Below are positions 53,655 through 62,257 of a stretch of DNA of 64,000 bases, one piece after another. Positions within the stretch are counted from its first letter, which is position 1, and the number at the start of each line of letters is the position of its first letter. The DNA is from Haloarcula sp. DT43 (GTDB taxonomy: Archaea > Halobacteriota > Halobacteria > Halobacteriales > Haloarculaceae): NCBI RefSeq assembly GCF_037078405.1, contig NZ_JAYMGZ010000001.1:620001-684000 (forward strand), read 5' to 3'. A program made the position numbers and the translations under genes. A model generated the notes under the pieces. That model did not search any database, was not told the DNA's origin, and saw only the letters and a program-made list of their open reading frames with translations.

Positions 53655-53909
53655 CTACGACGACTTCCGGAGCTTCTCTCGTAGCTCCCGCTCGGCGACG
53701 CGGTACTTGAACGCCGGCGTCCCGTCGAGGAGGACGTAGGGCACGCGCTCGCCGTACGCCTCGCGGAGGTCGGGGTCGTCGTCGACGTCGACGAGGTCCA
53801 GCGCGACGGCGACCCCCTCGTCGTCGGCGACCCGCTCGATTGTCTCGACGGCTTCCTCACAGAGGTGGCAGTCCTCCCGCGTGTAGACGGTGACCGAAAC
53901 GTCGCTCAT
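53655..53909 (-). CDS. Glutaredoxin-like thioredoxin-fold protein
   Basis: An 84-residue thioredoxin-fold protein of the glutaredoxin-like (DUF836-type) group. The redox motif CHLC sits near residue 14 in VTVYTREDCHLCEEAVETIERVA, and the cis-proline strand is ERVPYVLLDG. It probably reduces disulfides or carries glutathione-like reactions in the cytosol; haloarchaea use gamma-glutamylcysteine as thiol. It lies 49 bp upstream of the small membrane-protein gene on the same strand. Confidence 0.87.
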   Translation of the reverse strand: MSDVSVTVYTREDCHLCEEAVETIERVADDEGVAVALDLVDVDDDPDLREAYGERVPYVLLDGTPAFKYRVAERELREKLRKSS

Positions 53910-53992
53910 CGTCGTGGCTAGGGGACCGGCGGCATAAGACTCTCACCCTCGCCGGCGATGGGTTTCAGTGTCTCGCGCCCGTACCGTCGCCA

Positions 53993-54934
53993 ATGACCGG
54001 CTGGACTGTCGAAGACATGCCCCCGCTGACGGACCGAACCGTGGTCGTGACCGGCGCGAACAGCGGACTGGGACTGGAAGGCTCGAAGGCGTTCGCCCGC
54101 AAGGGCGCGACGGTGGTGATGGCCTGCCGGAGCGGCGACCGCGGCGAGACGGCCGCCCGGGACATCCGCGACGCCGTCCCCGAGGCGACCCTGGACGTCC
54201 GCGAGTGTGACCTCGCGGACCTGTCGAACGTCGCATCCTTCGCCGAGGGCCTCCGGGACGAGTACGACGCCGTCGACGTCCTCTGTAACAACGCCGGCGT
54301 CATGGCGATTCCCCGCAGCGAGACGGCCGACGGCTTCGAGACGCAGTTCGGCGTCAACCACCTGGGGCATTTCGCCCTGACCGGCCGCCTGCTCCCCCTG
54401 CTCCGGGCCGCCGACGGCGAGGCGCGGGTCGTCACGCAGTCAAGCGGTGCCCACGAGATGGGCGACATCGACTTCGAGGACCTGCAGGGCGAGCGCTCCT
54501 ACGGGAAGTGGTCGGCCTACGGCCAGAGCAAACTCGCCAACCTCCTCTTCGCCTACGAACTCCAGCGCCGGCTGGGCAACCACGGCTGGGACGACGTGCT
54601 AAGCGTCGCCTGCCACCCCGGCTACGCCGACACCGACCTCCAGTTCCGCGGGCCCCGGGAGATGGGGTCGACGCTGCGAACCGCGGCCATGGGCCTCGCC
54701 AATGCCGTGCTCGCCCAGTCCGCCGAGCAGGGCGCGCTCCCGATGCTGTACGCCGCCACCGCCGACGACGTCATCGGCGGCGAGTACGTCGGCCCCGGCG
54801 GCCTGTTCGACATGCGCGGCCCGCCCGAGTTCCAGCAGTCCAACGCGGCTTCCCGCGACGAAGCGACCGCCGAGCGGCTCTGGGCGGTGTCGACCGACCT
54901 CACCGGCGTCGAGTACGACTTCGAGCGCGCGTGA
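53993..54934 (+). CDS. Short-chain dehydrogenase (retinol dehydrogenase-like SDR)
   Basis: A 313-residue SDR. It shows the cofactor motif VTGANSGLGLEGSKAFARKGATVVMACRS, the NNAG motif in LCNNAGVMAIP, VNHLGHFALTGRLLPLL and the catalytic YGQSK. These features, with the Arg after VMAC, suggest NADP(H) preference and closeness to retinol-dehydrogenase/WWOX-like members. The substrate is unknown. The start has an ATG at the beginning of a TGW-type polar N-terminus. Confidence 0.9.
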   Translation: MTGWTVEDMPPLTDRTVVVTGANSGLGLEGSKAFARKGATVVMACRSGDRGETAARDIRDAVPEATLDVRECDLADLSNVASFAEGLRDEYDAVDVLCNNAGVMAIPRSETADGFETQFGVNHLGHFALTGRLLPLLRAADGEARVVTQSSGAHEMGDIDFEDLQGERSYGKWSAYGQSKLANLLFAYELQRRLGNHGWDDVLSVACHPGYADTDLQFRGPREMGSTLRTAAMGLANAVLAQSAEQGALPMLYAATADDVIGGEYVGPGGLFDMRGPPEFQQSNAASRDEATAERLWAVSTDLTGVEYDFERA

Positions 54935-54965
54935 GCGTTTTCCCGCTCCGGGGTGAAGGTGTCCT

Positions 54966-55172
54966 ATGCCAGTCGTCTTCGGTCCCTACCTCCGCAAGGT
55001 CGCAGAGCGCGCTCCGGTCCCGACGCCGAGACAGAGCGACGACCCCGACGAGGCGTCGGCCGACGCCGGTGAGTCGTCCGGCCCTCGCCGCCTGGTCCTC
55101 GTGGTGCTAGCCGGCGCTGCCACACTGGCCGTCAGTCGCTGGCTCGCCCGCCGTGGGGGGAACGACGGCTGA
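54966..55172 (+). CDS. Small hypothetical protein with C-terminal membrane helix
   Basis: A 68-residue protein. The first 42 residues are polar and acidic with several prolines (APVPTPRQSDDPDEASADAGE). The end has one hydrophobic segment (RLVLVVLAGAATLAVSRWLARRGG), flanked by arginines, suggesting tail anchoring. No family is recognised, and small size makes the call less certain. It is 31 bp after the SDR gene. Confidence 0.55.
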   Translation: MPVVFGPYLRKVAERAPVPTPRQSDDPDEASADAGESSGPRRLVLVVLAGAATLAVSRWLARRGGNDG

Positions 55173-55220
55173 CGCGATGTCACCACGCTTTCCTGTCCGG
55201 CTGGTGAACCTCGCCGATAC

Positions 55221-56297
55221 ATGCAACCAGTCGAAATCGCGGCCAGGCTGCTTGCAGGACTCGCCCTGATCCTCGCAAACGGCTTCTTCGTCGCCATCGA
55301 GTTCGCGCTGACGAGGGCCAGACAGTACGCCGAATCGGAGTTCGACGAGCCCGGCCTCCGTCGGGCCTGGGAGATGACCGACGACCTCGAAATCTACCTG
55401 ACGAGCTGTCAGGTCGGTATCACCGCCTCCAGCATCGCGGTCGGTATCGTCGCCGAGCCGGCGCTGGCGGCCATCTTCGAGCCGTACTTCCAGTCCTCCG
55501 CGCTGGCCGGGGTCGGGGCCGGCGCGGCCATCGCCTTCCTCATCATCAACCTCGTCCACCTGACCCACGGCGAGCAGACGCCGACCTATCTCGGCGTCGA
55601 GCGCGCGAAGTTCGTCTGCCGGTACGGCGCGACGCCGCTGTACTACTTCGCGTGGGTCATCTCGCCGATTATCACGGTCGGCGACAGCGTCGCCAAGTGG
55701 ACGCTGGGGCTGTTCGGCGTCGAGATGTCCGGCGCGTGGCTCGAAGCGGAAGTCGACAGCATCGAGTCCCGCGGGGAACTGCGAAACGAACTCGGGTCGG
55801 TTCTCGACCGTGGCGACGTGTCCGACGAGCGCCGCGAGGAGGTGCTGGCGGCGTTTCAGGTCGGCGACCGCGAACTCGGCGACGTGATGGTGCCACGCGA
55901 TGACATCGTCGCGCTGTCGCCGACAGATGACGACGCGACCAACGCCGAACGCATCGCCGAGACGCCCCACACCCGCTACCCGCTCGTCGGCGAGACGCTC
56001 GAAGACTTCCTCGGCATCGTCTACATCCCGGCGCTCGTCGACGAGCGCGAGGAACAGGACGGGGCGGGCGGTCTGCTCGACGGCATCGACCTCGAAGCCG
56101 TTGCCTCGCCGCCGATGACGATGTCGCCGGACACCACCGTCAGCGACGCCATCGACCAGTTCCAGGCCGAGCGCCAGGAACTGGCCTTCGTGCTCGAAGA
56201 CGGCGCGGTCGTCGGGCTGGTGACGGTCACGGACCTGCTGGAGGAGGTCGTCGGCGACATCCAGGACCCGATGGACGCCGAAGCCGGCGTCGAGTGA
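55221..56297 (+). CDS. CNNM/CorC (hemolysin C)-family membrane protein with CBS pair
   Basis: A 358-residue membrane protein. Residues 1-140 form a CNNM-type membrane domain (ILANGFFVAIEFALTRAR, SCQVGITASSIAVGIVAEPALA, FLIINLVHLTHGEQTPTYLGVERA). Residues 190-350 are a CBS-domain pair with VGDRELGDVMVPRDDIVALS and VLEDGAVVGLVTVTDLLEEVVGDI. The family is linked to magnesium or cobalt export. The terminal CorC-like transporter domain found in longer homologues is missing. Confidence 0.9.
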   Translation: MQPVEIAARLLAGLALILANGFFVAIEFALTRARQYAESEFDEPGLRRAWEMTDDLEIYLTSCQVGITASSIAVGIVAEPALAAIFEPYFQSSALAGVGAGAAIAFLIINLVHLTHGEQTPTYLGVERAKFVCRYGATPLYYFAWVISPIITVGDSVAKWTLGLFGVEMSGAWLEAEVDSIESRGELRNELGSVLDRGDVSDERREEVLAAFQVGDRELGDVMVPRDDIVALSPTDDDATNAERIAETPHTRYPLVGETLEDFLGIVYIPALVDEREEQDGAGGLLDGIDLEAVASPPMTMSPDTTVSDAIDQFQAERQELAFVLEDGAVVGLVTVTDLLEEVVGDIQDPMDAEAGVE

Positions 56298-56336
56298 CGC
56301 TGAAAGCATTTACCGGTCGGCCGGCAATCGACGCTC

Positions 56337-57101
56337 ATGCCCTCCCGCCGAACCCTCCTCGGCACCGTCGCCTGTACGCTCGTTGCCGGCTGTGGTGACA
56401 CCGCCTCGGAGACAGCCACGCCGACCCCGACTCCCGTGGTCCTGTCGCCGGTTGACGCCGGCACAGTGCCCGACACGGCGACCGTCGGCATCTTTTCCGA
56501 GACTGTCGAGGACCTCGACACGGCTACTCGTGACGCCTCGGTGGATGTCACGGACCGCGAGTGGGCGCACGTCCTCCACGAGTTCGACTGTTTCGCGTTC
56601 GACGGGACGACGTACGCAGTCGTCGAGCGGACCAGCGGGTCCGGCGGCTACGTCAACGAGTACAGCGTGAGCGAAGTCGACGGGCCCGGGAACGAGTCGA
56701 CGGTCCGTGTCGCCGACCTCCCGGACAGCGACCGCCGCGCCGTCGTCGACGCGATAGCGACGGGCGAGCACACCTACGACTCCGACGCGGGCGGCTTCGA
56801 GCCGAACGACTCGGTGTACGCCTACAACGGCTCGTACTACGCCTTCTCGCTGGAGGTCCACGGCGACAAGCCGGTCGCCGTCACGTACACGGTAGAGGCG
56901 ACCGACGCGGACCGGTGTGTCACGCTCGACCCGCTCCCGCTCACTGCCGCCGACGCGGGGGTCGACACGACTCGCCCGGACGAGGCGGCCACCGTCACCG
57001 GTGACCCGGCTCGCACGCTCGCCGCGTCGGACGCGGCGTTCGTCGTCCGGGGCGGGACCTGCTACGAACTGTCCGCCCAAGCGGACGGCACCGAGACCTG
57101 A
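56337..57101 (+). CDS. Exported lipoprotein, hypothetical
   Basis: A 254-residue surface lipoprotein. The N-terminus has a Tat-like pair (SRRTLLGTVACTLVAGC) with the lipobox cysteine at residue 19. A Thr/Pro-rich linker follows. The rest has repeated acidic beta-type stretches such as DREWAHVLHEFDCFAFDGTTYAVVER and VYAYNGSYYAFSLEVHGDKPVAVTYTVEA, possibly a duplicated domain. No family is recognised. It stands alone, convergent with the cupin gene by 5 bp. Confidence 0.75.
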   Translation: MPSRRTLLGTVACTLVAGCGDTASETATPTPTPVVLSPVDAGTVPDTATVGIFSETVEDLDTATRDASVDVTDREWAHVLHEFDCFAFDGTTYAVVERTSGSGGYVNEYSVSEVDGPGNESTVRVADLPDSDRRAVVDAIATGEHTYDSDAGGFEPNDSVYAYNGSYYAFSLEVHGDKPVAVTYTVEATDADRCVTLDPLPLTAADAGVDTTRPDEAATVTGDPARTLAASDAAFVVRGGTCYELSAQADGTET

Positions 57102-57106
57102 GACGC

Positions 57107-57409
57107 CTACCGCGGCGGCGTGTAGAAGTTGACCGTCTCCAGGGGCTCGTCGCCGTCGTTCTCGATGCCGTGGCGCTCGCCGGCTTCGATGCGGACGAGG
57201 TCGCCGGCCGTCACCCGGTGGCTGTCACCGTCGACGGTGACGAGGCCGGTGCCGCCGGCCACGAACAGCCACTGGTCGCTGTCGGCGTGGTAGTTCTCCG
57301 GCCCGCCGACGCTCCGGCCCGGCTCGACGGTCATCTCCGCGGCCTGTGCCTCGTCTGTCTCCATGACTACCTCGAAGTAGCGGTCGAAGTCGAGGCGCGT
57401 TCGCTCCAT
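57107..57409 (-). CDS. Cupin-domain protein
   Basis: A 100-residue single cupin barrel. The two metal-binding motifs are visible as GPENYHADSDQWLFVAGGTGLVTVDG and the second as GDLVRIEAGERHGIENDGDEPLETVNFY; the first lacks one of the usual histidines, having HADSDQW. Small cupins have many roles and none can be named here. It is divergent from nothing close; an unknown membrane protein lies upstream on the same strand. Confidence 0.82.
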   Translation of the reverse strand: MERTRLDFDRYFEVVMETDEAQAAEMTVEPGRSVGGPENYHADSDQWLFVAGGTGLVTVDGDSHRVTAGDLVRIEAGERHGIENDGDEPLETVNFYTPPR

Positions 57410-57450
57410 ACGTCCCCGTCTGTCCGTACCGTGGTGTCACTTTCGGGGCC

Positions 57451-58683
57451 TCAGTCCCCGCCTGCGAGCCGTCCGACCCGGCCGGTGAGCCGGGCCGCGA
57501 TACCTTCGAAGTGGGCGGTGCTCCAGCCCGCGACGACGAGCGCGCCGACCGTGTTGAACACGAGGTCGTTCACGATGTCCCCCGTGCCGTACTGTGCCAG
57601 GACCGCCTCGCCGCCGACTACCGACGCGAGGCCGCCGCTGGCGAACTCCAGTATCTCCCACCCGACGCCCACCGCGAGGACGAACAGGACGACGAAGGTG
57701 GCGCGGAACCCGCGGTTGAAATCGACCGCCCGGGAGTGGCGTTCGACCGCCCGCGCGACCGCGTACCCCACGCCGGCGACGAGCGACGCCGAGACGGCGT
57801 GGGCCAGGCTGTCGTACCAGCCGAACGCCTGGTACAGTTCGAGCGCGCCGGCCCCGTGCAGCGTCGACGCCACGGTGACCCACAGCACGAGCCCGGTGTC
57901 CATCGCGTAGCCGTACTCCCGACGGAACAGCGCCGGGAGAAACGTTATCGCCAGCGGGCCGCCGCTGTTGACGAACAGCGACACGTTCCCCCGGACGAGC
58001 GCGAACGCGGCGATTGCGCCCAGGACCGCCTGGAGCCCCCGGACCGCGATTCGATGGTGCCGGCCGTCGCCGGGCAGTGACGCACCCGACCGGCCGGCCG
58101 CCGAAGGGGCCGACGCCGAGGCCCGCAGCCGGGCGATGCGCGCCGACCGGTCGAAGTACAGTTCGAACACGACGCCGGCGACGATACCGGCGGCCGTCGC
58201 AGTGACGAGGTCCCACATCAGCTCGGTCTGCCCATCGAGGAACGCGGTTCCCAGCAGCGTATCGGCCGCGTAGATGCCGACCGCCCAGACGCCGGCGACG
58301 GCCATCGTCACGACGACCACGAACACGGTCGCGAACCGCGGCGTCATCGTCAGCGACGTGAAGGCGTCGAGAACGACGGCCAGCAACAGCGCGACCCCCG
58401 CGACCACGAGAAACGGCGTGAGCTGTGGGAAGCCGCCGAACGCCCGGACGAGCACCGGCACCGCGACAAGGCCGAGTACCTCCGCGGGCACCGTCGTTTC
58501 GAGGTCCCGCGCGGCGAGTGGCACCGCCACCGCGACGGCGACCAGCGTCGCCGTGAGTACCGCCCAATCGAACGCGCCGCCGGCCGCGAACCGCCCGACG
58601 ACGCCGACCAGAATCGCGGTGACGACCCACGCGCCGAGCGCGTCGAGCCGGTGTGAGCCGATGAGAGACTGTAGTGATACCAT
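57451..58683 (-). CDS. Multi-spanning membrane protein of unknown function
   Basis: A 410-residue protein with about ten predicted membrane helices. The C-terminal half contains YGYAMDTGLVLWVTVASTLHGAGALELYQAFGWYDSLAHAVSASLVAGVGYAVARA, a pattern with a histidine-bearing helix similar to DUF2238-type membrane proteins, and GWEILEF with GDIVNDLVFNTVGALVVA, resembling VanZ-like or DUF2238 ends. I cannot assign a function. It is a single gene, 42 bp upstream of the cupin gene on the same strand. Confidence 0.78.
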   Translation of the reverse strand: MVSLQSLIGSHRLDALGAWVVTAILVGVVGRFAAGGAFDWAVLTATLVAVAVAVPLAARDLETTVPAEVLGLVAVPVLVRAFGGFPQLTPFLVVAGVALLLAVVLDAFTSLTMTPRFATVFVVVVTMAVAGVWAVGIYAADTLLGTAFLDGQTELMWDLVTATAAGIVAGVVFELYFDRSARIARLRASASAPSAAGRSGASLPGDGRHHRIAVRGLQAVLGAIAAFALVRGNVSLFVNSGGPLAITFLPALFRREYGYAMDTGLVLWVTVASTLHGAGALELYQAFGWYDSLAHAVSASLVAGVGYAVARAVERHSRAVDFNRGFRATFVVLFVLAVGVGWEILEFASGGLASVVGGEAVLAQYGTGDIVNDLVFNTVGALVVAGWSTAHFEGIAARLTGRVGRLAGGD

Positions 58684-58817
58684 CGCCGGCCGCGGCTACG
58701 CCCGGCGGCGTAATCAAACCACGGCGACCCTCCCCGTCCGGCCGCGCCCGTCACGCGGCTGACTGACGACCGTCTGACGAGGATATATTTCGCTGGCGGT
58801 CCGACTCCCCGTAATCA

Positions 58818-58997
58818 ATGGACGAAGCGTTTCTGGACCTCGAATCCATCGAGGTCGAACTGGACGAGGAACTGCTCGACGCTATCGACGACAAGGCGTT
58901 CGCCGACCACCGCGACAACCGGGACGCGGCAATCCGGGACCTGCTCGACGAGTGGCTGAAACAGCGTGCCGCCGAAGATACGGACGAGAGCGACTGA
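58818..58997 (+). CDS. Small ribbon-helix-helix-like protein
   Basis: A 59-residue protein. The pattern is a short strand (SIEVELDEELLDAIDDKAF) followed by two helices (DNRDAAIRDLLDEWLKQRAA), as in CopG/RHH DNA-binding proteins, which usually act as dimers. A GATATATTT box at 58782-58790 lies about 28-36 bp upstream of the ATG, supporting a nearly leaderless transcript. The acidic tail is typical of halophiles. It is convergent with the beta-CASP nuclease gene, 9 bp away. The RHH assignment is by pattern. Confidence 0.72.
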   Translation: MDEAFLDLESIEVELDEELLDAIDDKAFADHRDNRDAAIRDLLDEWLKQRAAEDTDESD

Positions 58998-59006
58998 CCG
59001 ACTCTC

Positions 59007-60239
59007 CTACATGGCGATTGTCGCGCCCAGGTCGGGCGCTGTCGCGTCGTAGCCGTCCTCGCGGAGCGTGGCCGCGAAGTCCTCACAGCGGTCGCCGTGG
59101 TTCACCAGTACCGGCGTGTCACGGTAGGCATCGAGGAAGTCACACAGCCCGCCGCGGTCGGCGTGTGCCGAGAAGTCGTACTGCTCGACCCGCGCGCTGA
59201 CCGGCATGATTCGGCCGTCTATCTCGGCGCTGCCGGTCTCCACCAGGTCCCGACCCGGCGTCCCCTCGACCTGATAGCCGGTCATGGTTATCTTGTTCAT
59301 CGGGTTCGCCCGGACTTCCGGGATGTAGGTCATCGCCGGGCCGCCCGAGAGCATGCCGCTGGTGGTGACGATGGCCGCCTTCTGGTCGGTGATGCGCTTT
59401 CGCTGGCCGTTCTTTCCCGTGACGAACCGCGCGTGCGATTTCGCTCGCCGGAACGCGTCGGCGTCCCGGAGGAACTCGGGGTACTGGGCGAGCATCTCGG
59501 TCACTTCCTTGCCCATCCCGTCGACGTAGCAGGGGATGTCGTGTGCCTCGCAGACGAGCAACATCTCCTGTGTCCGCCCGATGGCGAAGGCGGGCACGAC
59601 GACGGTGCCGCCCTCCCAAAGCGTCGTCTCGACGCTCTCGACGAACCGCGCCTCGACCGTCTCCCGTGGATCGTGGTCGACGTCGGCGTAGGTGCTCTCA
59701 CAGATGACCGCGTCCGCGTCCGGGCGGGCCGTCGTCCCCGAGACGAGGCGCTGGTCGTCGGTGTGGAAGTCGCCCGTGTACAGCAGTCGCGTCTCGCCGT
59801 CGTCGACGAGGACGTGCGCGCTTCCGGGGATGTGGCCGGCGTTATAGAACGTCACCTCGTAGCCGGCGGCCTCGAACGCCTCCCGGTAGCCGTGTGTCTC
59901 AGACACTTGCGTCACTCGCCTGACGTTGGTCTCGGTGAAGGGGCAGTTGACCGTCCCGCCGTGGAGTTTGAGCGTGTCCCGTGCCAGCGTCATCGCCAGT
60001 TCGTACGTCGGCGGCGTCCAGTGAATCGGTGGCCGCGCGTCCCCCGACACCAGCGCCGGGACGGTCCCGACGTGGTCCAGGTGGCCGTGCGAGACGACGA
60101 CGGCGTCCGGCGAGGGCGTCCGCACCGGGAACTGCGGCGGCGAGTCGGTCAACATCCCGAAATCCAGCAGCAGCGAGCCGTCGACGAGGACGGCGCTTCG
60201 GCCGACTTCACCCGCGCCGCCGAGGAACTGGACGTCCAT
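59007..60239 (-). CDS. Beta-CASP metallo-beta-lactamase fold ribonuclease-like protein
   Basis: A 410-residue RNA-processing-type metallo-beta-lactamase, related to archaeal RNase J and CPSF-like proteins. It has the metal-binding motif SHGHLDHVG, then HIPGSAH, TGDFH, the beta-CASP region GGTVVVPAFAIGRTQEMLLV and VTTSGMLSGGPAMTY, and C-terminal SAHADRGG and VNHGD. The start MDVQFLGGAGEVGRS is chosen because the fold begins there; an extra 50 codons upstream have no family sequence. No KH domains precede it, unlike aCPSF1. Confidence 0.9.
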   Translation of the reverse strand: MDVQFLGGAGEVGRSAVLVDGSLLLDFGMLTDSPPQFPVRTPSPDAVVVSHGHLDHVGTVPALVSGDARPPIHWTPPTYELAMTLARDTLKLHGGTVNCPFTETNVRRVTQVSETHGYREAFEAAGYEVTFYNAGHIPGSAHVLVDDGETRLLYTGDFHTDDQRLVSGTTARPDADAVICESTYADVDHDPRETVEARFVESVETTLWEGGTVVVPAFAIGRTQEMLLVCEAHDIPCYVDGMGKEVTEMLAQYPEFLRDADAFRRAKSHARFVTGKNGQRKRITDQKAAIVTTSGMLSGGPAMTYIPEVRANPMNKITMTGYQVEGTPGRDLVETGSAEIDGRIMPVSARVEQYDFSAHADRGGLCDFLDAYRDTPVLVNHGDRCEDFAATLREDGYDATAPDLGATIAM

Positions 60240-60482
60240 CGTCGGGACGAACGTGGCCCGTCGGTTTCCGTCCGTCGGTTTCCGTCCGACCGGTGTCACC
60301 GGCTCGCCAGCGAACGGAATATCTTCGGCCCGGAACACGACGCTATCTGTGCTGACGTGGTCTATCAGCCGCCAACGGGACACTTTCACGTGGGGTATTG
60401 TGTGGAGCTAACACGTCGGGTGGGCAATGGTATCACCCTAGCATAAACAATTATTATACTCCGGTCCGATAGCTCAATTGTC

Positions 60483-60602
60483 ATGGCGACACGCCAGCAA
60501 ACCCCGTCGACGTACCACACGTGCAGTTGCGGTGAGGAGTTCGACACGACGGAGGAACTCCTCGACCACGCACGAGAGGCACACGGGCTCAGCGTACACT
60601 GA
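60483..60602 (+). CDS. Very small C2H2-type zinc-finger protein
   Basis: A 39-residue open frame. It encodes a zinc-finger-like unit with cysteines 14 and 16 (CSC), then EEFDTTEELLDHAREAH, giving histidines 29 and 34. The CxC spacing differs from the classical CxxC. A TTATTATA box at 60451-60458 is 25-32 bp before the ATG, so a leaderless transcript is expected. Haloarchaea encode many zinc-finger proteins below 70 residues, often missed by annotation and known to affect motility or biofilm in some cases. Function here is unknown. Confidence 0.78.
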   Translation: MATRQQTPSTYHTCSCGEEFDTTEELLDHAREAHGLSVH

Positions 60603-60632
60603 CTGGCGTCACGTCGTTTTTTCGCTGTCGGG

Positions 60633-60980
60633 TCAAGAGGTCGTATCGATGTCGGGTCGCACGCTGAATCGCGCGTATCCACCGTGTGAGAGGTCGAGCG
60701 CGCCCAGCCACCAGTTCCATCGCTCGGCGAGGCTGTAGTCGTCCGGCGCGTCCGCGAGGTTCTCGACGACGTCCCCCACCGTTAGCTCCGCCCCGAAGTC
60801 CGTCACGAACTGGTCCGACTCCGAGAGGTCGCGGGCCTGTCTGGCGACGACCGTGACGACGTCGGCGTCGGCGTCGAAGGCGTCGCGGAGTTCCCGTTCG
60901 AGTTCCTTTCGGTCCACGTGCGGGTTAGGATGCGCATCTGCCTTGAATGTACGGTTGGGGACGAGTCCGTGTCTCGGCAT
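60633..60980 (-). CDS. Small hypothetical protein
   Basis: A 115-residue soluble protein, or 94 residues if the GTG at 60917 is the true start. The core VDRKELERELRDAFDADADVVTVVARQARDLSESDQF looks natural, as does the end DDYSLAERWNWWLGALDLSHGGYARFSV. The shorter form is attractive because the first 20 residues are low-information. No family is recognised. It lies convergent with the tiny zinc-finger gene, 30 bp apart. Confidence 0.62.
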   Translation of the reverse strand: MPRHGLVPNRTFKADAHPNPHVDRKELERELRDAFDADADVVTVVARQARDLSESDQFVTDFGAELTVGDVVENLADAPDDYSLAERWNWWLGALDLSHGGYARFSVRPDIDTTS

Positions 60981-61132
60981 CCGCCGGTCGTCCCCCGGCG
61001 ACGCTGTCGCTCACCGACTCGCGGCAGAAAAATTCGGGCGGCAGTCCAGTTTCGCCGTCGCTTACTCGGCCTCGCGCTTCTCCGCGGGTCGCATCCGCTC
61101 CCCGCTCCGATTCGCGGGCTCTTTCACGCTGT

Positions 61133-61993
61133 TCAGTCGCCCGCGCCCTTCTCGATGGGCGCGCCGACCAGGTTGCCCCACTCGGTCCAGGAGCCGTCGT
61201 AGTTGATGGTGTCGTCGTAGCCCAGCAGTTCGTGCAGGGCGAACCAGGCGACCGAGGAGCGCTCGCCGATGCGGCAGTAGGCGACCGTCGTGGAGTCGCC
61301 GTCGATGCCGTACTCTGCGTAGAGCTCTTCGAGGTCGTCGTAGTCCTTGAAGGTGCCGTCGTCGTTGGTGACGGCCGCCCAGGAGATGTTCTGTGCGCCG
61401 GGGATGTGGCCGCCGCGCTGGGCGGTCTCCTGGAGTCCCGGAGGTGCGAGGATTTCGCCGGAGTACTCCTCGGGCGAGCGAACGTCGACCAGTGGCAGTT
61501 CGCGCTCGATGGCGTTCTCGACGTCCTCGCGGTAGGCGCGGATGGACTCGCGCGGGCCGGAGGCCTCGTAGTCGACTTCGGCGAACTCGGGGACCTCGTC
61601 GGTGAGTTCGTAGTCGTTCTCGACCCAGTACTCGCGGCCGCCGTCGAGCAGCTTCACGTCGTCGTGGCCGTAGTACTTGAACTGCCAGTAGGTGTAGGCG
61701 GCGAACCAGTTGGAGTTGTCACCGTAGAGGACGACCGTCGAGTCCTCGCTGATGCCGTGACTGCCCAGCAGGTCCTCGAAGTCCTCCTTGTCGAGGATGT
61801 CGCGTGTGGTCTGGTCCTGGAGCTGTGTCTCCCAGTTGAAGCCGATTGCGCCGGGTGCGTGGCTCTCGTCGTACAGTTCCGTGTCCACGTCAACCTCTAC
61901 GAGTCGGTGGGACGGGTCGTCGCTCTGGAACTCCTCCAGGTGCTCGCTGACCCAGTCGGCCGAGACGAGCACGTCGTTAGCGTATTCGGTCAT
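61133..61993 (-). CDS. Two-domain sulfurtransferase (rhodanese)
   Basis: A 286-residue thiosulfate or 3-mercaptopyruvate sulfurtransferase with two rhodanese domains. The N-terminal domain is inactive-like (LVEVDVDTELYDESHAPGAIGFNWET). The C-terminal domain has LVDVRSPEEYSG and the active cysteine loop VAYCRIGERSSVAW. The ATG at 61993 fits the domain start. It is divergent from a second two-domain sulfurtransferase gene across a 264-bp gap that is AT-rich near this start (TACATATATTA at about 62020-62030). Confidence 0.92.
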   Translation of the reverse strand: MTEYANDVLVSADWVSEHLEEFQSDDPSHRLVEVDVDTELYDESHAPGAIGFNWETQLQDQTTRDILDKEDFEDLLGSHGISEDSTVVLYGDNSNWFAAYTYWQFKYYGHDDVKLLDGGREYWVENDYELTDEVPEFAEVDYEASGPRESIRAYREDVENAIERELPLVDVRSPEEYSGEILAPPGLQETAQRGGHIPGAQNISWAAVTNDDGTFKDYDDLEELYAEYGIDGDSTTVAYCRIGERSSVAWFALHELLGYDDTINYDGSWTEWGNLVGAPIEKGAGD

Positions 61994-62257
61994 AATGCAT
62001 CGTAGCGTAAGTCTACCATACATATATTACCACGACTTTCGGCATGTTCGGCCACTCGTCCACCGTCTCGACATATGTTGCCGCTACTATCTCACGAAGA
62101 GCGTCCGGCCGTCGACAGCTCAGCGGACACGCCCCATGGCGTGCCATGTCCGGCCCCGAGTCGAGTCGCCCGCTTCCGAGAGTCGGCAGTATTTGCAACG
62201 ACCTTCGACCGGCCGTGATGGGAGTTTTCAAGCGGGCGGAGCAGTAACGCCAGGACG

